Shown in pieces: positions 7,601-17,250 of a DNA stretch of 64,000 nucleotides. The DNA comes from Cryomorphaceae bacterium 1068. GTDB lineage: Bacteria > Bacteroidota > Bacteroidia > Flavobacteriales_D > Cryomorphaceae. Location: contig JAPVXR010000009.1 of NCBI GenBank assembly GCA_027214385.1, forward strand, positions 110,335 through 174,334, in the 5' to 3' direction. A model generated the notes under the pieces. It saw only the letters and a list, made by a program, of their open reading frames with translations, was not told the DNA's origin and searched no databases. How positions within the stretch are numbered: the first letter of the stretch is position 1; each line of letters opens with the position of its first letter. The position numbers were made by a program, and so were the translations under genes.

Positions 7601-9157
7601 TTGACAGCACCAATCCGCCTCTTATTACTATTTACATTATTCCTCTTTGCGTTTAGAAGTTCTGCTTGGTCTCAAAATCATGACGTTGCCAATGCCGCAT
7701 TCAATGAAGGAAATTATTTGGTGGCTGTGGAACAATATTCCAAGTTGATTGACAGGGAACCTGACAATCCTATGTACAACGAACGTTTGGGTAAAAGCTA
7801 TCTTAAAACATACATCGACCCTCTGTTGGCACTGGACTATTTGCTTCAGGCCGAGAGCTATGATAAATTCGATAAAAGTCTATACCTCGACATTGCCAAA
7901 GCCAGCACCTATCATCTCGACTTCGATCAAGCTCTATTCTATCTCAATAAGTTTGAAGAAGCAGGCGGAGTGAAAAAGAAGAAGCGCTCCGAATTCTATA
8001 AAATGAAAGATGACTGTATTGCAGCGCAGGATCTTTTAAAATACCCTGTTGATGTAAATTTCAGTCGCCTGAGCGAGAATGTGAACTCCATTTATCCCGA
8101 TTATCACCCATTCGTTACTAAAGATGGAAAAACCCTTTACTTCACCTCAAGACGAAAACTAAAACCAGGAGCAAAACCTGAGTTTGACGGATACTTTCCT
8201 TCTGACATATTTGTAAGCGAACGAACTGAAACAGGATGGGCTGAAGCTGAAGTATTACCAAGTCCTATAAATACTCCTTACGATGAGCAAGTCGTAGGTA
8301 TTACAGATTCCGGTGATAGCATCTTTTTCTACATCGATCACGTGGATAATTATGGCGATATTTTCTTATCCACCAAAGAAGTAGGACGATTTAGCAAACC
8401 CAAAAACTTAGGTGAACAGGTTAACTCGGGAAGCGTGGAATCTGCCTGTTCAGTATCAAAAGACGGTAAGATTATGCTGTTCAGCTCCGAAAGGGATGGA
8501 GGGTTTGGCGAACTCGACATTTACATGGTAAAGAAATTGCCAAGTGGAAATTGGGGTGAACCGGAAAATCTTGGTGAGGAAATTAATACACCGCTCAACG
8601 AGGACTTCCCTACCCTCTCGGGAGATGGGCTGACCATGTACTTTAGTAGTGACGGCCATCCGGGTATGGGAGGCTACGATCTGTTTTTTTCCACCTGGGA
8701 CGTTCAGAACAAGGTTTGGTCAAAGCCCCAAAATCTGGGTTACCCCTTGAACTCGCCATTTGACAATAAAACCATTTCCTACACTCAAGATGGTGAAACG
8801 GCTTATGTAACTCGGATGGAGCCAGGTTCAAATACTCAATTAGATATTTACGAAGTGAGATTCAATAAAATGGCGACGGATGACCCAGCCATATTTCTCA
8901 TCAACATACCGGCTTCTGCGACCATTGAAGGCGCAGCCCCTGAAATCGTGATCAAAAATGATTTGGATGAAGTAGTGGGCAAGTACATGCCAAATAAAAT
9001 TTCCGGAAGATACATCTTGGCACTCTACCCGGGAAAATACTTCCTCTATGTAGATGCAGAAGGTTTCTTGCCTTATACGGAAAAATTGGTGGTGAACAAT
9101 TACCACACAAAGCAAGACGCCAATGTCAAGCTCATTAAATTGACTGAAACAGAATGA
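7601..9157 (+). CDS. TPR-PD40 exported protein
   Basis: 518 residues. A TTG start at 7601 is the only start that keeps the signal peptide (hydrophobic LLLLFTLFLFAF, cleavage near WSQ); an ATG just upstream is followed directly by a stop. After the signal come TPR-like helices (about 28-140), a PD40 propeller (about 150-405, with blades LYFTSRRK, LFSSERDGGFGELDIY and MYFSSDGHPGMGGYDLFF) and a beta-rich end (about 415-518). Unlike its neighbour it has no OmpA-like domain. It probably acts in the periplasm or on the surface, perhaps with the upstream protein. Its stop overlaps the exonuclease start by 4 nt (ATGA). Confidence 0.75.
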   Translation: MTAPIRLLLLFTLFLFAFRSSAWSQNHDVANAAFNEGNYLVAVEQYSKLIDREPDNPMYNERLGKSYLKTYIDPLLALDYLLQAESYDKFDKSLYLDIAKASTYHLDFDQALFYLNKFEEAGGVKKKKRSEFYKMKDDCIAAQDLLKYPVDVNFSRLSENVNSIYPDYHPFVTKDGKTLYFTSRRKLKPGAKPEFDGYFPSDIFVSERTETGWAEAEVLPSPINTPYDEQVVGITDSGDSIFFYIDHVDNYGDIFLSTKEVGRFSKPKNLGEQVNSGSVESACSVSKDGKIMLFSSERDGGFGELDIYMVKKLPSGNWGEPENLGEEINTPLNEDFPTLSGDGLTMYFSSDGHPGMGGYDLFFSTWDVQNKVWSKPQNLGYPLNSPFDNKTISYTQDGETAYVTRMEPGSNTQLDIYEVRFNKMATDDPAIFLINIPASATIEGAAPEIVIKNDLDEVVGKYMPNKISGRYILALYPGKYFLYVDAEGFLPYTEKLVVNNYHTKQDANVKLIKLTETE

Positions 9158-9969
9158 ATTTAAATCTGAAAAAACCTCTCGCCTTTTTTGACCTTGAAAC
9201 AACGGGGGTTAATGTGGCTTCAGATAGAATAGTAGAAATCGCTATACTCAAAGTCTTTCCCGACGGGAGAATCGAGAAAAGACCAAGTACTGAAAACGAA
9301 AGATTTCTGATCAATCCACAAATGCCTATTCCTATCGAAACATCGATGATCCACGGCATTTACGATGAAGATGTGAAGGATGCTCCGAGCTTTTCGGATG
9401 TAGCAGACAAAATATTCAAGTTTCTCTTTGACTGTGATTTGGCAGGTTTCAATTCCAACAAGTTTGATGTACCCATTCTGGCTGAGGAATTCTTGAGATG
9501 CGGTATTGACTTCAGCATTGAAGATCGAAACTTAATCGATGTACAAAACATCTTCCACTTAATGGAGCAACGCACGCTGAAGGCCGGATATAAGTTTTAC
9601 ACGGGTAAGGATCTGAATAATGCCCATGAAGCCATGGCAGATGTCGAAGCAACATATGAAGTTTTTCTAGCTCAGATAGAAAAATACAAAGAAGCGGAAT
9701 ATGAAGACCGCGACGGCAACAAGACAGTTCCCATCGTAAATGATATGGATAAGCTTCACACCGTGTCTCAACGGCACAGGAATGTAGATTTCTTAGGGCG
9801 ATTTGTTTACAACGATGACAACGTTGAGTGCTTCAACTTCGGTAAACACAAAGGAAAACCCGTCACTGAAGTATTGCAATCAGAGCCAGGCTATTATGGC
9901 TGGATGATGAACGGCGATTTCCCATTATATACGAAGAAGGTTCTGAAGTCGATAAGAGAAAAAATGTAA
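9154..9969 (+). CDS. DEDDh 3'-5' exonuclease (DnaQ family)
   Basis: Cytoplasmic nuclease related to the proofreading subunit of DNA polymerase III. All five catalytic residues are visible: D13 and E15 in FFDLETTG, D105 in NSNKFDVPIL, and H158 and D163 in AHEAMADVEAT. After the nuclease domain (about 8-180) comes a C-terminal module of about 60 residues with FNFGKHKGKPVTEV and YYGWMMNGDFP, an extension seen with Bacteroidota exonucleases of this type. At 271 residues it is complete. The start overlaps the stop of the PD40 gene by 4 nt, indicating translational coupling although the functions seem unrelated. Whether it is the replicative epsilon subunit or a repair nuclease cannot be told. Confidence 0.9.
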   Translation: MNLNLKKPLAFFDLETTGVNVASDRIVEIAILKVFPDGRIEKRPSTENERFLINPQMPIPIETSMIHGIYDEDVKDAPSFSDVADKIFKFLFDCDLAGFNSNKFDVPILAEEFLRCGIDFSIEDRNLIDVQNIFHLMEQRTLKAGYKFYTGKDLNNAHEAMADVEATYEVFLAQIEKYKEAEYEDRDGNKTVPIVNDMDKLHTVSQRHRNVDFLGRFVYNDDNVECFNFGKHKGKPVTEVLQSEPGYYGWMMNGDFPLYTKKVLKSIREKM

Positions 9970-9971
9970 GC

Positions 9972-10586
9972 ATGAAGATTATCTGTATTGGAAGAAACTA
10001 CGCAGACCATGCACTAGAGCTGAAGAATGAAATCCCATCTGAACCTGTCATTTTTTGTAAGCCTGACACTGCACTTTTACCAAAAAATCATCCCTTCATT
10101 TATCCTGAGCACACCAACGATTTAAATTTTGAATTGGAATTGGTGCTGCGGATTAAGAAAGTAGGAAAGCATATTAATGCAGTGTTCGCTCATAAATATT
10201 ATGATGAAGTTGGCTTGGGAATAGACTTCACCGCACGAGACACTCAGCAAAAATGCAAAGAGAAAGGTCTACCCTGGGAAAGAGCCAAAGCTTTTGACCA
10301 CTCCGCCCCCCTTGGAAAGAAATTCGTAAAACTGAAAGACCTGCCCGATTCAACCAATATCCATTTTGAACTAAAGAAAAATGGTGAAACCGTTCAAGTA
10401 GGAAATTCGTCGCTGATGCTATTTCCGTTTGACGCTTTGGTATCGGAAGTATCCAAATTTTTTACTTTAAAAATCGGTGACCTGATTTTCACCGGAACCC
10501 CTAAAGGAGTAGGTGCCGTAATTAAAGGAGATGTCCTAGAAGGATTTCTCGAAGGGGAAAAGTTGCTGCACTTGGAAGTGAAATAA
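9972..10586 (+). CDS. Fumarylacetoacetate hydrolase (FAH) family protein
   Basis: 204 residues, the size of short single-domain FAH members. It opens MKIICIGRNYADHA, carries the divalent-metal acidic residues in NFELELVLRI and GIDFTARD, and ends with the family motif FTGTPKGVGAV. Members cleave C-C bonds in acyl-pyruvates or decarboxylate/tautomerise oxaloacetate; this short form is closest to the YcgM/FAHD1 type, but the substrate is not set by sequence alone. It starts 2 nt after the exonuclease stop, so it belongs to the same transcript. Confidence 0.9.
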   Translation: MKIICIGRNYADHALELKNEIPSEPVIFCKPDTALLPKNHPFIYPEHTNDLNFELELVLRIKKVGKHINAVFAHKYYDEVGLGIDFTARDTQQKCKEKGLPWERAKAFDHSAPLGKKFVKLKDLPDSTNIHFELKKNGETVQVGNSSLMLFPFDALVSEVSKFFTLKIGDLIFTGTPKGVGAVIKGDVLEGFLEGEKLLHLEVK

Positions 10587-10671
10587 AACTCTAGTTGTTT
10601 TATTCAAGGAAATTCCGCAATTTCATGGGCTTATCGGCTCTTACCAAGGCCTTAACCAATCTTGGCAATTT

Positions 10672-12591
10672 ATGGGTGAATTGAATGTGTATGTGGTTGA
10701 AACAAAAGATCAAAGAAAGAAGTTTGTTTCTGCCATCTTGAAAGATATGCTCGCATTGGAGACGATGCTCGAACGTGGAATGTTCGAATCGGGTATAACC
10801 AGAATCGGCGCAGAACAAGAATTTTGCTTTGTCGACAAAAATTTAAGGCCATCAATTATAGGCCTAGAGGTTCTCGAGGATCTGAACGATGACCATTTCA
10901 CTACAGAACTTGCCAAGTTCAACCTAGAGGCTAACTTGGACCCTCTCGTTTTCACAGGAGGAGCCTTGAGCCAATTGGAAAGTGACCTAAGGGGACTTCT
11001 GGAACACGCCGATGAAAAGGCAAAAGCAAGAGGAGCCAGGGTTTTATTAACAGGTATTCTGCCCACCATTCTTAAAGATGATCTCGAATTTAGAAATATC
11101 ACTCCTTACGAGCGCTATAGAGCACTGAATGATGCTATGATTAAACACCGTGGCGGTGATTTCGAATTTCACATCAAAGCCACTGACGAGTTAATCACGA
11201 AGCACAACACCATGCTTTTCGAAGCTTGCAACACGAGCTTCCAAATCCATCTGCAAATAAACCCCGACGAATTTGTAGATAAGTACAATTGGGCCCAAGC
11301 TATTGCAGGTCCTGTTCTGGCTGCTTCTACCAACTCTCCTCTCCTTTTTGGAAAAAGACTTTGGGATGAAACACGCATTGCTGTTTTCGAACAAACGGTA
11401 GATCTAAAAAATCAGCGAAACCCGGATCGTGAGCAAAAAAGCCGCGTAGACTTCGGCACGGATTGGCTCAAGGAGAGTGTAACCGAGATATTTCAATACG
11501 ACGTTTCTTATTACCGGCTATTGCTCGCAAGCGATATACAAGAAGATGCCATGCACGTACTGAAGTCAGGTAAAATTCCAAAACTGAAAGCTCTCTCTCT
11601 ACACAACGGCACCATCTACAAATGGAATCGTCCCTGCTACGGTATTACCGATGGTAAGCCCCACCTTAGAATAGAAAACAGGTATATTCCTGCAGGCCCG
11701 ACCATTATTGACGAAATAGCCAATACAGCTTTTTGGCTCGGGTTGATGGAAGGAATGCCGGATGATATTGGTCAAATTTCAGAACAACTTGACTTTGATA
11801 ACGCCAAGCTCAACTTTCATAAAGCTGCCCAAATGGGACTATCAGCCCAGTTCAGATGGACCGATGGAAAAGTACACACTGCCGAAAGCCTTTTGCTGGA
11901 GCAGCTGATTCCCATGAGCCGTAAAGGGTTGCAGAAAATGAAAATCAATGAGGAGGACATATCTCGGTACATTGATGTCATCGAAGCAAGGGTGAAAAAG
12001 CACCAAACAGGTTCAATCTGGTTGGTACAATCATTCAATAAACTCAGAAAGGACGCAAACATCGAAGAAGCTGTTGTAGCTGTAACTTCGGGAATGCTCA
12101 AACGTCAATACAGCGGCTTGCCGGTTCATGAATGGGATTATCCTACGAAGCAAGAAAGCGGGTCGTGGGCTAGCAAGTATCGATATGTCCACCAAGTGAT
12201 GAGCAAAGAGCTCTACACCGTTCAAGAAGATGACCTAGTTGAACTGGTCTCCAACGTAATGAATTGGCGAAAAATTCACCATGTTCCCGTTGAGAATGAG
12301 GAGGGTGAAGTAGTCGGAATAATTTCAGCCGGAGACATTATCAAGTATTATTGCAAACATGCTGAAGACGAAACGATTACTGTGGATCATATGATGATTA
12401 AAAATCCGATTACTGTAACCGCACAGACTGAAGTGGTCGAAGCACTGAAAATTATGCGCAGGAGCAATTTAGGCTGTCTCCCCGTAGTGAAGGAGAAAAA
12501 GCTCATTGGAATTTTGACAGAGTTTGATTTCGTTTACATGGCCGAATACCTTTTTGAAGAACTACAAACTATTGAAGCCGAAAGAGATTAA
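10672..12591 (+). CDS. GCS2-type glutamate-cysteine ligase-like enzyme with two C-terminal CBS domains
   Basis: Residues about 1-480 are a carboxylate-amine ligase-like domain: RIGAEQEFCFVD near residue 45 carries the Glu pair that binds metal-ATP in gamma-glutamylcysteine synthetase folds, followed by NLEANLDPL and a conserved core (HNTMLFEACNTSFQIHLQ). Residues about 510-565 and 573-630 form a CBS pair (VMSKELYTVQEDD and HMMIKNPITVTAQTEV), which normally binds adenine nucleotides, so activity may follow energy charge. The substrate is unknown; it may join Glu to an amine. It overlaps the next gene and is likely translationally coupled with it. The true start could also be a few codons further in. 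Confidence 0.8.
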   Translation: MGELNVYVVETKDQRKKFVSAILKDMLALETMLERGMFESGITRIGAEQEFCFVDKNLRPSIIGLEVLEDLNDDHFTTELAKFNLEANLDPLVFTGGALSQLESDLRGLLEHADEKAKARGARVLLTGILPTILKDDLEFRNITPYERYRALNDAMIKHRGGDFEFHIKATDELITKHNTMLFEACNTSFQIHLQINPDEFVDKYNWAQAIAGPVLAASTNSPLLFGKRLWDETRIAVFEQTVDLKNQRNPDREQKSRVDFGTDWLKESVTEIFQYDVSYYRLLLASDIQEDAMHVLKSGKIPKLKALSLHNGTIYKWNRPCYGITDGKPHLRIENRYIPAGPTIIDEIANTAFWLGLMEGMPDDIGQISEQLDFDNAKLNFHKAAQMGLSAQFRWTDGKVHTAESLLLEQLIPMSRKGLQKMKINEEDISRYIDVIEARVKKHQTGSIWLVQSFNKLRKDANIEEAVVAVTSGMLKRQYSGLPVHEWDYPTKQESGSWASKYRYVHQVMSKELYTVQEDDLVELVSNVMNWRKIHHVPVENEEGEVVGIISAGDIIKYYCKHAEDETITVDHMMIKNPITVTAQTEVVEALKIMRRSNLGCLPVVKEKKLIGILTEFDFVYMAEYLFEELQTIEAERD

Positions 12592-13789
12592 GTTATTCGA
12601 TTTTATAGAAGGCCGCTCTGTAAATATTCAGCGCGAAATTGCAGCTATCAAGGGCGATAAGCCCGGGCCTAATATCGTTTTCATCGGTGGTATGCATGGC
12701 AACGAGCCAACCGGAGTTTTGGCACTTCACCATGTAATGGAGCAACTGCACCAACTCAAGCCACTCATTTCCGGGAATGTATATGCACTAGTAGGAAACC
12801 TAACTGCTCTGGAACGTGGAGAACGATTCATAGTCAATGACCTCAACCGCATATGGCAAGCCGATAAGGTCGAGAGGGCGCGAAAACGCGACTATCATCC
12901 TGATGAGATGATCAATGAGGTAGAGGAGCAAATCGAGCTTTGGGCATACCTGGATGGACTCTTGAAAGAAAGCAATCAGAAGTTCTATTTCGTCGACTTA
13001 CACACAACTTCAGTGAAGTCTGAGCCGTTTATTTTCATGAGTGATACCTTGATGAACCGTCAGTTCATCAGAAAAATGCCGGTACCGGTTGTGATAGGTA
13101 TCGAAGAACACTTGGACGAACCACTCCTGAGTTACGTAAATGACTTGGGATACCCTTCTCTTGCCTTTGAAGGCGGCCAACACACCGACCCTGAATCTGT
13201 GAGAAACCATGAGGCGATGATTTGGCTTTCATTGGTTAATGGTGGATTGATGAAGAAAAGGGAAGTACCCAAGTACCGAAAATACTACCACCAACTCTAT
13301 CATGCTACGGAAGGAAACAAGAAGGTGTATGAGATCAGAATGCGCCAAGCCATACATCCAGGCGACAGCTTCAAGATGGTGAGTGGTTTTAACAATTTTC
13401 AAAAAATAAAGAAAGGCGAACCTTTAGCTACACTAAACGGGCACAAACTCAAAGCCAATGAAAATGCGCAGATTTTCATGCCGCTTTATCAAGAAAAAGG
13501 GGAAGATGGATTCTTCATCATTCGAATAATTGCGCGGTTTTGGCTTTCTGTTTCTTATGTTTTTCGCAGGTTAAATCTTTATCGGATACTTGGCTATCTG
13601 CCGGGTGTCCGTCGTTTTATGGGTAGTGACCACGTTATGGTGGTAAACCGACAAGTAGCCAAATGGTACAGTGTGGAAATTCTCCACTTAATGGGATACC
13701 GACGCAAAAAGAAGCAAGGTCATTTGACACTTTTCATCCGTCGAAAATTTGATCTGAGAGGTCCTTGGAACGGCAAAAAACAGAGGTAA
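12572..13789 (+). CDS. Succinylglutamate desuccinylase/aspartoacylase-family metallo-hydrolase
   Basis: Zinc-dependent deacylase of the M14-like AstE/AspA family. The zinc motif is in GGMHGNEPTGV (His, Glu), with a later His in FVDLHTTS and the substrate-binding segment LNRIW. The frame is open from 12524 (TTG) but nothing upstream of KLFDFIEG is conserved-looking; a TTG at 12572, giving about 405 residues and a 20-nt overlap with the GCS2 gene, is chosen, with low certainty. The C-terminal third is unusual, with a hydrophobic RIIARFWLSVSYVFRR stretch and a basic end that may bind membrane. The overlap suggests that it works on the product or substrate of the upstream ligase. Confidence 0.8.
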   Translation: MKPKEIKLFDFIEGRSVNIQREIAAIKGDKPGPNIVFIGGMHGNEPTGVLALHHVMEQLHQLKPLISGNVYALVGNLTALERGERFIVNDLNRIWQADKVERARKRDYHPDEMINEVEEQIELWAYLDGLLKESNQKFYFVDLHTTSVKSEPFIFMSDTLMNRQFIRKMPVPVVIGIEEHLDEPLLSYVNDLGYPSLAFEGGQHTDPESVRNHEAMIWLSLVNGGLMKKREVPKYRKYYHQLYHATEGNKKVYEIRMRQAIHPGDSFKMVSGFNNFQKIKKGEPLATLNGHKLKANENAQIFMPLYQEKGEDGFFIIRIIARFWLSVSYVFRRLNLYRILGYLPGVRRFMGSDHVMVVNRQVAKWYSVEILHLMGYRRKKKQGHLTLFIRRKFDLRGPWNGKKQR

Positions 13790-13927
13790 CAATTCCTTCT
13801 TTTTAACGTATTGCAATAACAAAAGTCAAAGAGTTCCGTTGATTTTCAACTGCAATGAAAACCTGTATGTGAGCATCTTTTTATTTGGCTCTCTTTTTGC
13901 TACTAGCGCCTGAATATTTTTATCCCC

Positions 13928-14794
13928 ATGAAACCACTGTTTTCCGTCATCACATTACTTCTTCTGACAACTGCAGGAGTTGCTCAAAGCCCTATCGCCG
14001 AGAGTACTACTACATTCAATATTTACAGAGATGGCAAAATGCCATCATCTTCGAGTGAGGAAGTTGAAAGTTGGAATATCAACGACTCACTTCTTTATAT
14101 TCCCTCTTATGATACGTATTGCTCTTGGAATACGGAGCGTGTACATCCTTACAAGGATGACTTGAGATTCATGAAGGACACTGTTGTACTTGTTTTAGCT
14201 CCTGATAGTTGCGACTTTGTTTCGCCTTACACAGGTAGAAAAACAAGTGATTTCGGTTATCGACGATACCGCTACCACTACGGTGTAGACATCAAGCTCT
14301 ATCGAGGCGAAGAAGTAAAATCTGCCTTTGAAGGCGTGGTGCGAATAGCTCAGTACGACGGCGACTATGGAAAAGTAGTAGTAGTACGACACCCAAATGG
14401 ACTAGAAACCCTTTACGCTCACCTCTCGAAACTCGAGGTGAAAGAAGGGGATAAAGTTGAAGCAGGAGATGTTGTCGGCCTTGGTGGAAGTACTGGAAGG
14501 AGTACAGGAAGCCATCTGCATTTTGAAGCACGCTACAAAGGAGAACCTATCGACCCCAACGCTTTGATAGAATGGGAAACAGGTTACCTATGTCACGATA
14601 CACTTTCCTTGAATCAAGAGCATTTCGAGTATCTGGTAGAAGTACGAAAACGCAAATACCATAAGATACGCAGCGGTGACACCCTTTCAGGAATAGCCAG
14701 AAGATATGGTACTTCTGTGAGAAATATTTGCAGACTCAATGGAATTAGGAGTACTACTACCTTGCGCATAGGTAGAACGCTCCGCTATAATTGA
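13928..14794 (+). CDS. M23 peptidoglycan endopeptidase with LysM domain
   Basis: Exported cell-wall hydrolase of 288 residues. Signal peptide 1-20 ending GVAQ. Catalytic M23 domain at about 100-215 with all metal and active-site residues: H117 and D121 in YHYGVDIKL, H165 in YAHLS, and H196/H198 in SHLHFEA. A LysM domain at 244-288 (YHKIRSGDTLSGIARRYGTS) binds glycan chains. The intact HxxxD/HxH set means it is probably an active D,D-endopeptidase rather than a LytM-type activator. It ends 6 nt before the PBP1A gene, so a hydrolase and a synthase are made together. Confidence 0.93.
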   Translation: MKPLFSVITLLLLTTAGVAQSPIAESTTTFNIYRDGKMPSSSSEEVESWNINDSLLYIPSYDTYCSWNTERVHPYKDDLRFMKDTVVLVLAPDSCDFVSPYTGRKTSDFGYRRYRYHYGVDIKLYRGEEVKSAFEGVVRIAQYDGDYGKVVVVRHPNGLETLYAHLSKLEVKEGDKVEAGDVVGLGGSTGRSTGSHLHFEARYKGEPIDPNALIEWETGYLCHDTLSLNQEHFEYLVEVRKRKYHKIRSGDTLSGIARRYGTSVRNICRLNGIRSTTTLRIGRTLRYN

Positions 14795-14800
14795 TAGACC

Positions 14801-17200
14801 TTGGCCAAGAAATCCACACCTAAGCCACGAAAATCACCAACCAAAAAGAAAAAGTCGAAAAGTAAATCCAATTGGAAAAGGCGAATTATCAAATTCAGCC
14901 TTTTCGCATTTTTTGGAGTGCTGCTTCTGCTCTTTTTACTTTTCGGTGCCGTTTACATCGGGTTGTTTGGGCCGTTACCTTCCAAGGCTGACCTCACGGG
15001 AATCAAACAAGAAAATGCCAGTGAAATTTATTCGTCCGATGGCGAGCTGCTCGGAAAGTACTTCATTAAAAATCGTTCAAGTATTAGCTTTGGGGAAATT
15101 CCTCAAAACGCAATTGACGCACTTGTTGCTACTGAAGATAGTCGGTTCTTTGAGCACGAAGGAATAGACTTTTACAGCATTCCGAGGGTTGTTATTAAAA
15201 CCATCATCTTGGGAGATAGGTCGGGTGGTGGCGGTAGCACCATTTCACAACAGCTGATCAAAAACCTATTTGGACGAGCAGATCACGGAGCCCTTTCAAT
15301 GCCTGTGAACAAACTCAAGGAAAACATCACAGCGCTTAAGCTCGAGGACATCTATTCGAAAGAGGAAATCATTACCCTCTATCTCAATACAGTGAGTTTT
15401 GGCGAGAACGTTTACGGCATTAAAGCAGCCGCTCAGCGGTATTTCGATAAAACTCCCGATGAACTTGAACTCACAGAAGCTGCCACTCTGATAGGGATGC
15501 TCAAGGCCAATACATCGTATAACCCTCGATTATACCCCGAAGCTTCAAAAGAACGACGAAACGTTGTACTCGCGCTGATGGTGCGCGAAGGTTCTCTCCC
15601 ACCCGACGAGCTCATTCAGCTTCAGGCCGAGCCTATAAAATTAGATTATCAAAAACTCGAAGGTCAATACGGCCCGGCTCCATATCTGCGAGATTTTCTA
15701 AAACCAAAAATCACCAAAGTCTTAGAGAGCACCGATCGCGGAGATGGCAAGCCTTACAATCTCTACAGCGATGGGCTGAAAATTAGTCTTTCGATTGATT
15801 CTCGACTTCAAGCCAATGCCGAGGTAGCGGTGAAAAAACAGATGCGGAGGATTCAAGCTGATTTTGACACGCACTGGAAAGGGAAAAAACCCTGGGGAAA
15901 TGACGAAAGCTTCCTTTGGAACGAGGCCAAAAAATCCATACGATACAAAAGACTGTCTAATGCCGGCCTTGCGGAAAAAGAAATCAAAGAAATATTCTCG
16001 ACTCCGACTCGTCTCAACGTTTTCACCTTCGATGGATATCAATCAAAAACAATGAGCCCGCTCGACTCCATCGCTTACCACCAGATGATTCTTCAAGCAG
16101 GCTTCATGGCCATGAACGCCAAAACTGGAGATATCCTGGCATATGTAGGCGGAATAGATTTCGGGCATTTTCCTTACGATCATATCACAAGCCACCGCCA
16201 AGTGGGCTCTACCTTCAAACCGTTTGTCTATGCTGCTGCGCTTGAAGCAGGTATCAGACCTTGCGATTATTTCGAAAATGAACCAATCATCTTTAGCAAC
16301 TACGATGATTGGAGTCCGCAAAACTCAGGCGGACCAGAGGGCGGGTTCTACACGGTAAAAGGTGGTTTGGCAAAATCTGTGAATACTATCGTCGCTAGGC
16401 TCATCGCCGAAATTGGTCCTGATGCCGCTCGGAATTTGGCACAGCGACTCGGAATCAGATCAGACTTGCCCGATGGCCCTTCCATTGCCTTGGGTGTAGC
16501 CGATTTATCCCTTTTGGAGATGGTTCCCGCATACAGCGCTTTTGCGAATGAAGGAATCTTATCCGAACCCAATTTCATTTTGAAGATTGAAACGGCTGAT
16601 GGGAAGACGCTTTTTCAATCCAAGCCGAAAAAGGGTGAAAAAGCCTTGGATTACGATGTGGCGGCTACTATGCGGGAAATGCTCGAATTGGTGGTAGACA
16701 GCGGAACAGCTCGCTCTCTTCGATCCGTCTACGAAATAAAAACGGATATCGGAGGAAAAACAGGAACAACGCAGAACAACGCCGACGGGTGGTTTATGTC
16801 AATCACTCCCAATATGGTTTGCGGAGCTTGGGTGGGTGGTCAATCACCATTGGTTCGCTTTCGATCGACAAGGCTAGGCCAGGGAGCTGCTACCGCCCTA
16901 CCCATTGTTGGCGAGTTTATCAAATCTTCTGAGTCTGTAAAAACCACTAAGCCGCTCGTGGGAACACGATTCCCTGATACGGATGCAGATGTTCTTCTGG
17001 ATATGCTCTGTCCTATCTATGTCGAAAATCGGACTGAACACTTTCTTGAAGACTTGTTTGACAAAGAATCTCGACAGGAAAGACGTGAACTTCGCCAACA
17101 AGCTCGTCAGGAAGAACTTCAGGAAGAGTACGAGGAAAAAGAAGAGAAAAAAGGCTGGATGAATCGGCTTTTGGACAAACTCAGCAAGAAGAAAAAGTAA
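14801..17200 (+). CDS. Bifunctional penicillin-binding protein 1A
   Basis: Class A PBP that polymerises lipid II and crosslinks peptides. A TTG start follows the M23 stop by 6 nt; the first 28 residues are extremely Lys-rich, then one membrane helix at about 30-55. The GT51 domain starts near 90 with the catalytic E112 in TEDSRFFEHEGID. The transpeptidase domain has STFK (S470, K473), SVN (526-528) and KTG (653-655), all intact. The last about 40 residues are a charged Glu/Arg/Lys coiled tail. 799 residues is normal. Usually called mrcA/ponA; the symbol is left out because Bacteroidota class A numbering varies. Confidence 0.93.
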   Translation: MAKKSTPKPRKSPTKKKKSKSKSNWKRRIIKFSLFAFFGVLLLLFLLFGAVYIGLFGPLPSKADLTGIKQENASEIYSSDGELLGKYFIKNRSSISFGEIPQNAIDALVATEDSRFFEHEGIDFYSIPRVVIKTIILGDRSGGGGSTISQQLIKNLFGRADHGALSMPVNKLKENITALKLEDIYSKEEIITLYLNTVSFGENVYGIKAAAQRYFDKTPDELELTEAATLIGMLKANTSYNPRLYPEASKERRNVVLALMVREGSLPPDELIQLQAEPIKLDYQKLEGQYGPAPYLRDFLKPKITKVLESTDRGDGKPYNLYSDGLKISLSIDSRLQANAEVAVKKQMRRIQADFDTHWKGKKPWGNDESFLWNEAKKSIRYKRLSNAGLAEKEIKEIFSTPTRLNVFTFDGYQSKTMSPLDSIAYHQMILQAGFMAMNAKTGDILAYVGGIDFGHFPYDHITSHRQVGSTFKPFVYAAALEAGIRPCDYFENEPIIFSNYDDWSPQNSGGPEGGFYTVKGGLAKSVNTIVARLIAEIGPDAARNLAQRLGIRSDLPDGPSIALGVADLSLLEMVPAYSAFANEGILSEPNFILKIETADGKTLFQSKPKKGEKALDYDVAATMREMLELVVDSGTARSLRSVYEIKTDIGGKTGTTQNNADGWFMSITPNMVCGAWVGGQSPLVRFRSTRLGQGAATALPIVGEFIKSSESVKTTKPLVGTRFPDTDADVLLDMLCPIYVENRTEHFLEDLFDKESRQERRELRQQARQEELQEEYEEKEEKKGWMNRLLDKLSKKKK

Positions 17201-17250
17201 ACGTAAATACGTTACGTTCTGCGAATGTTCCTTTGAATAAAAACAAAGGT

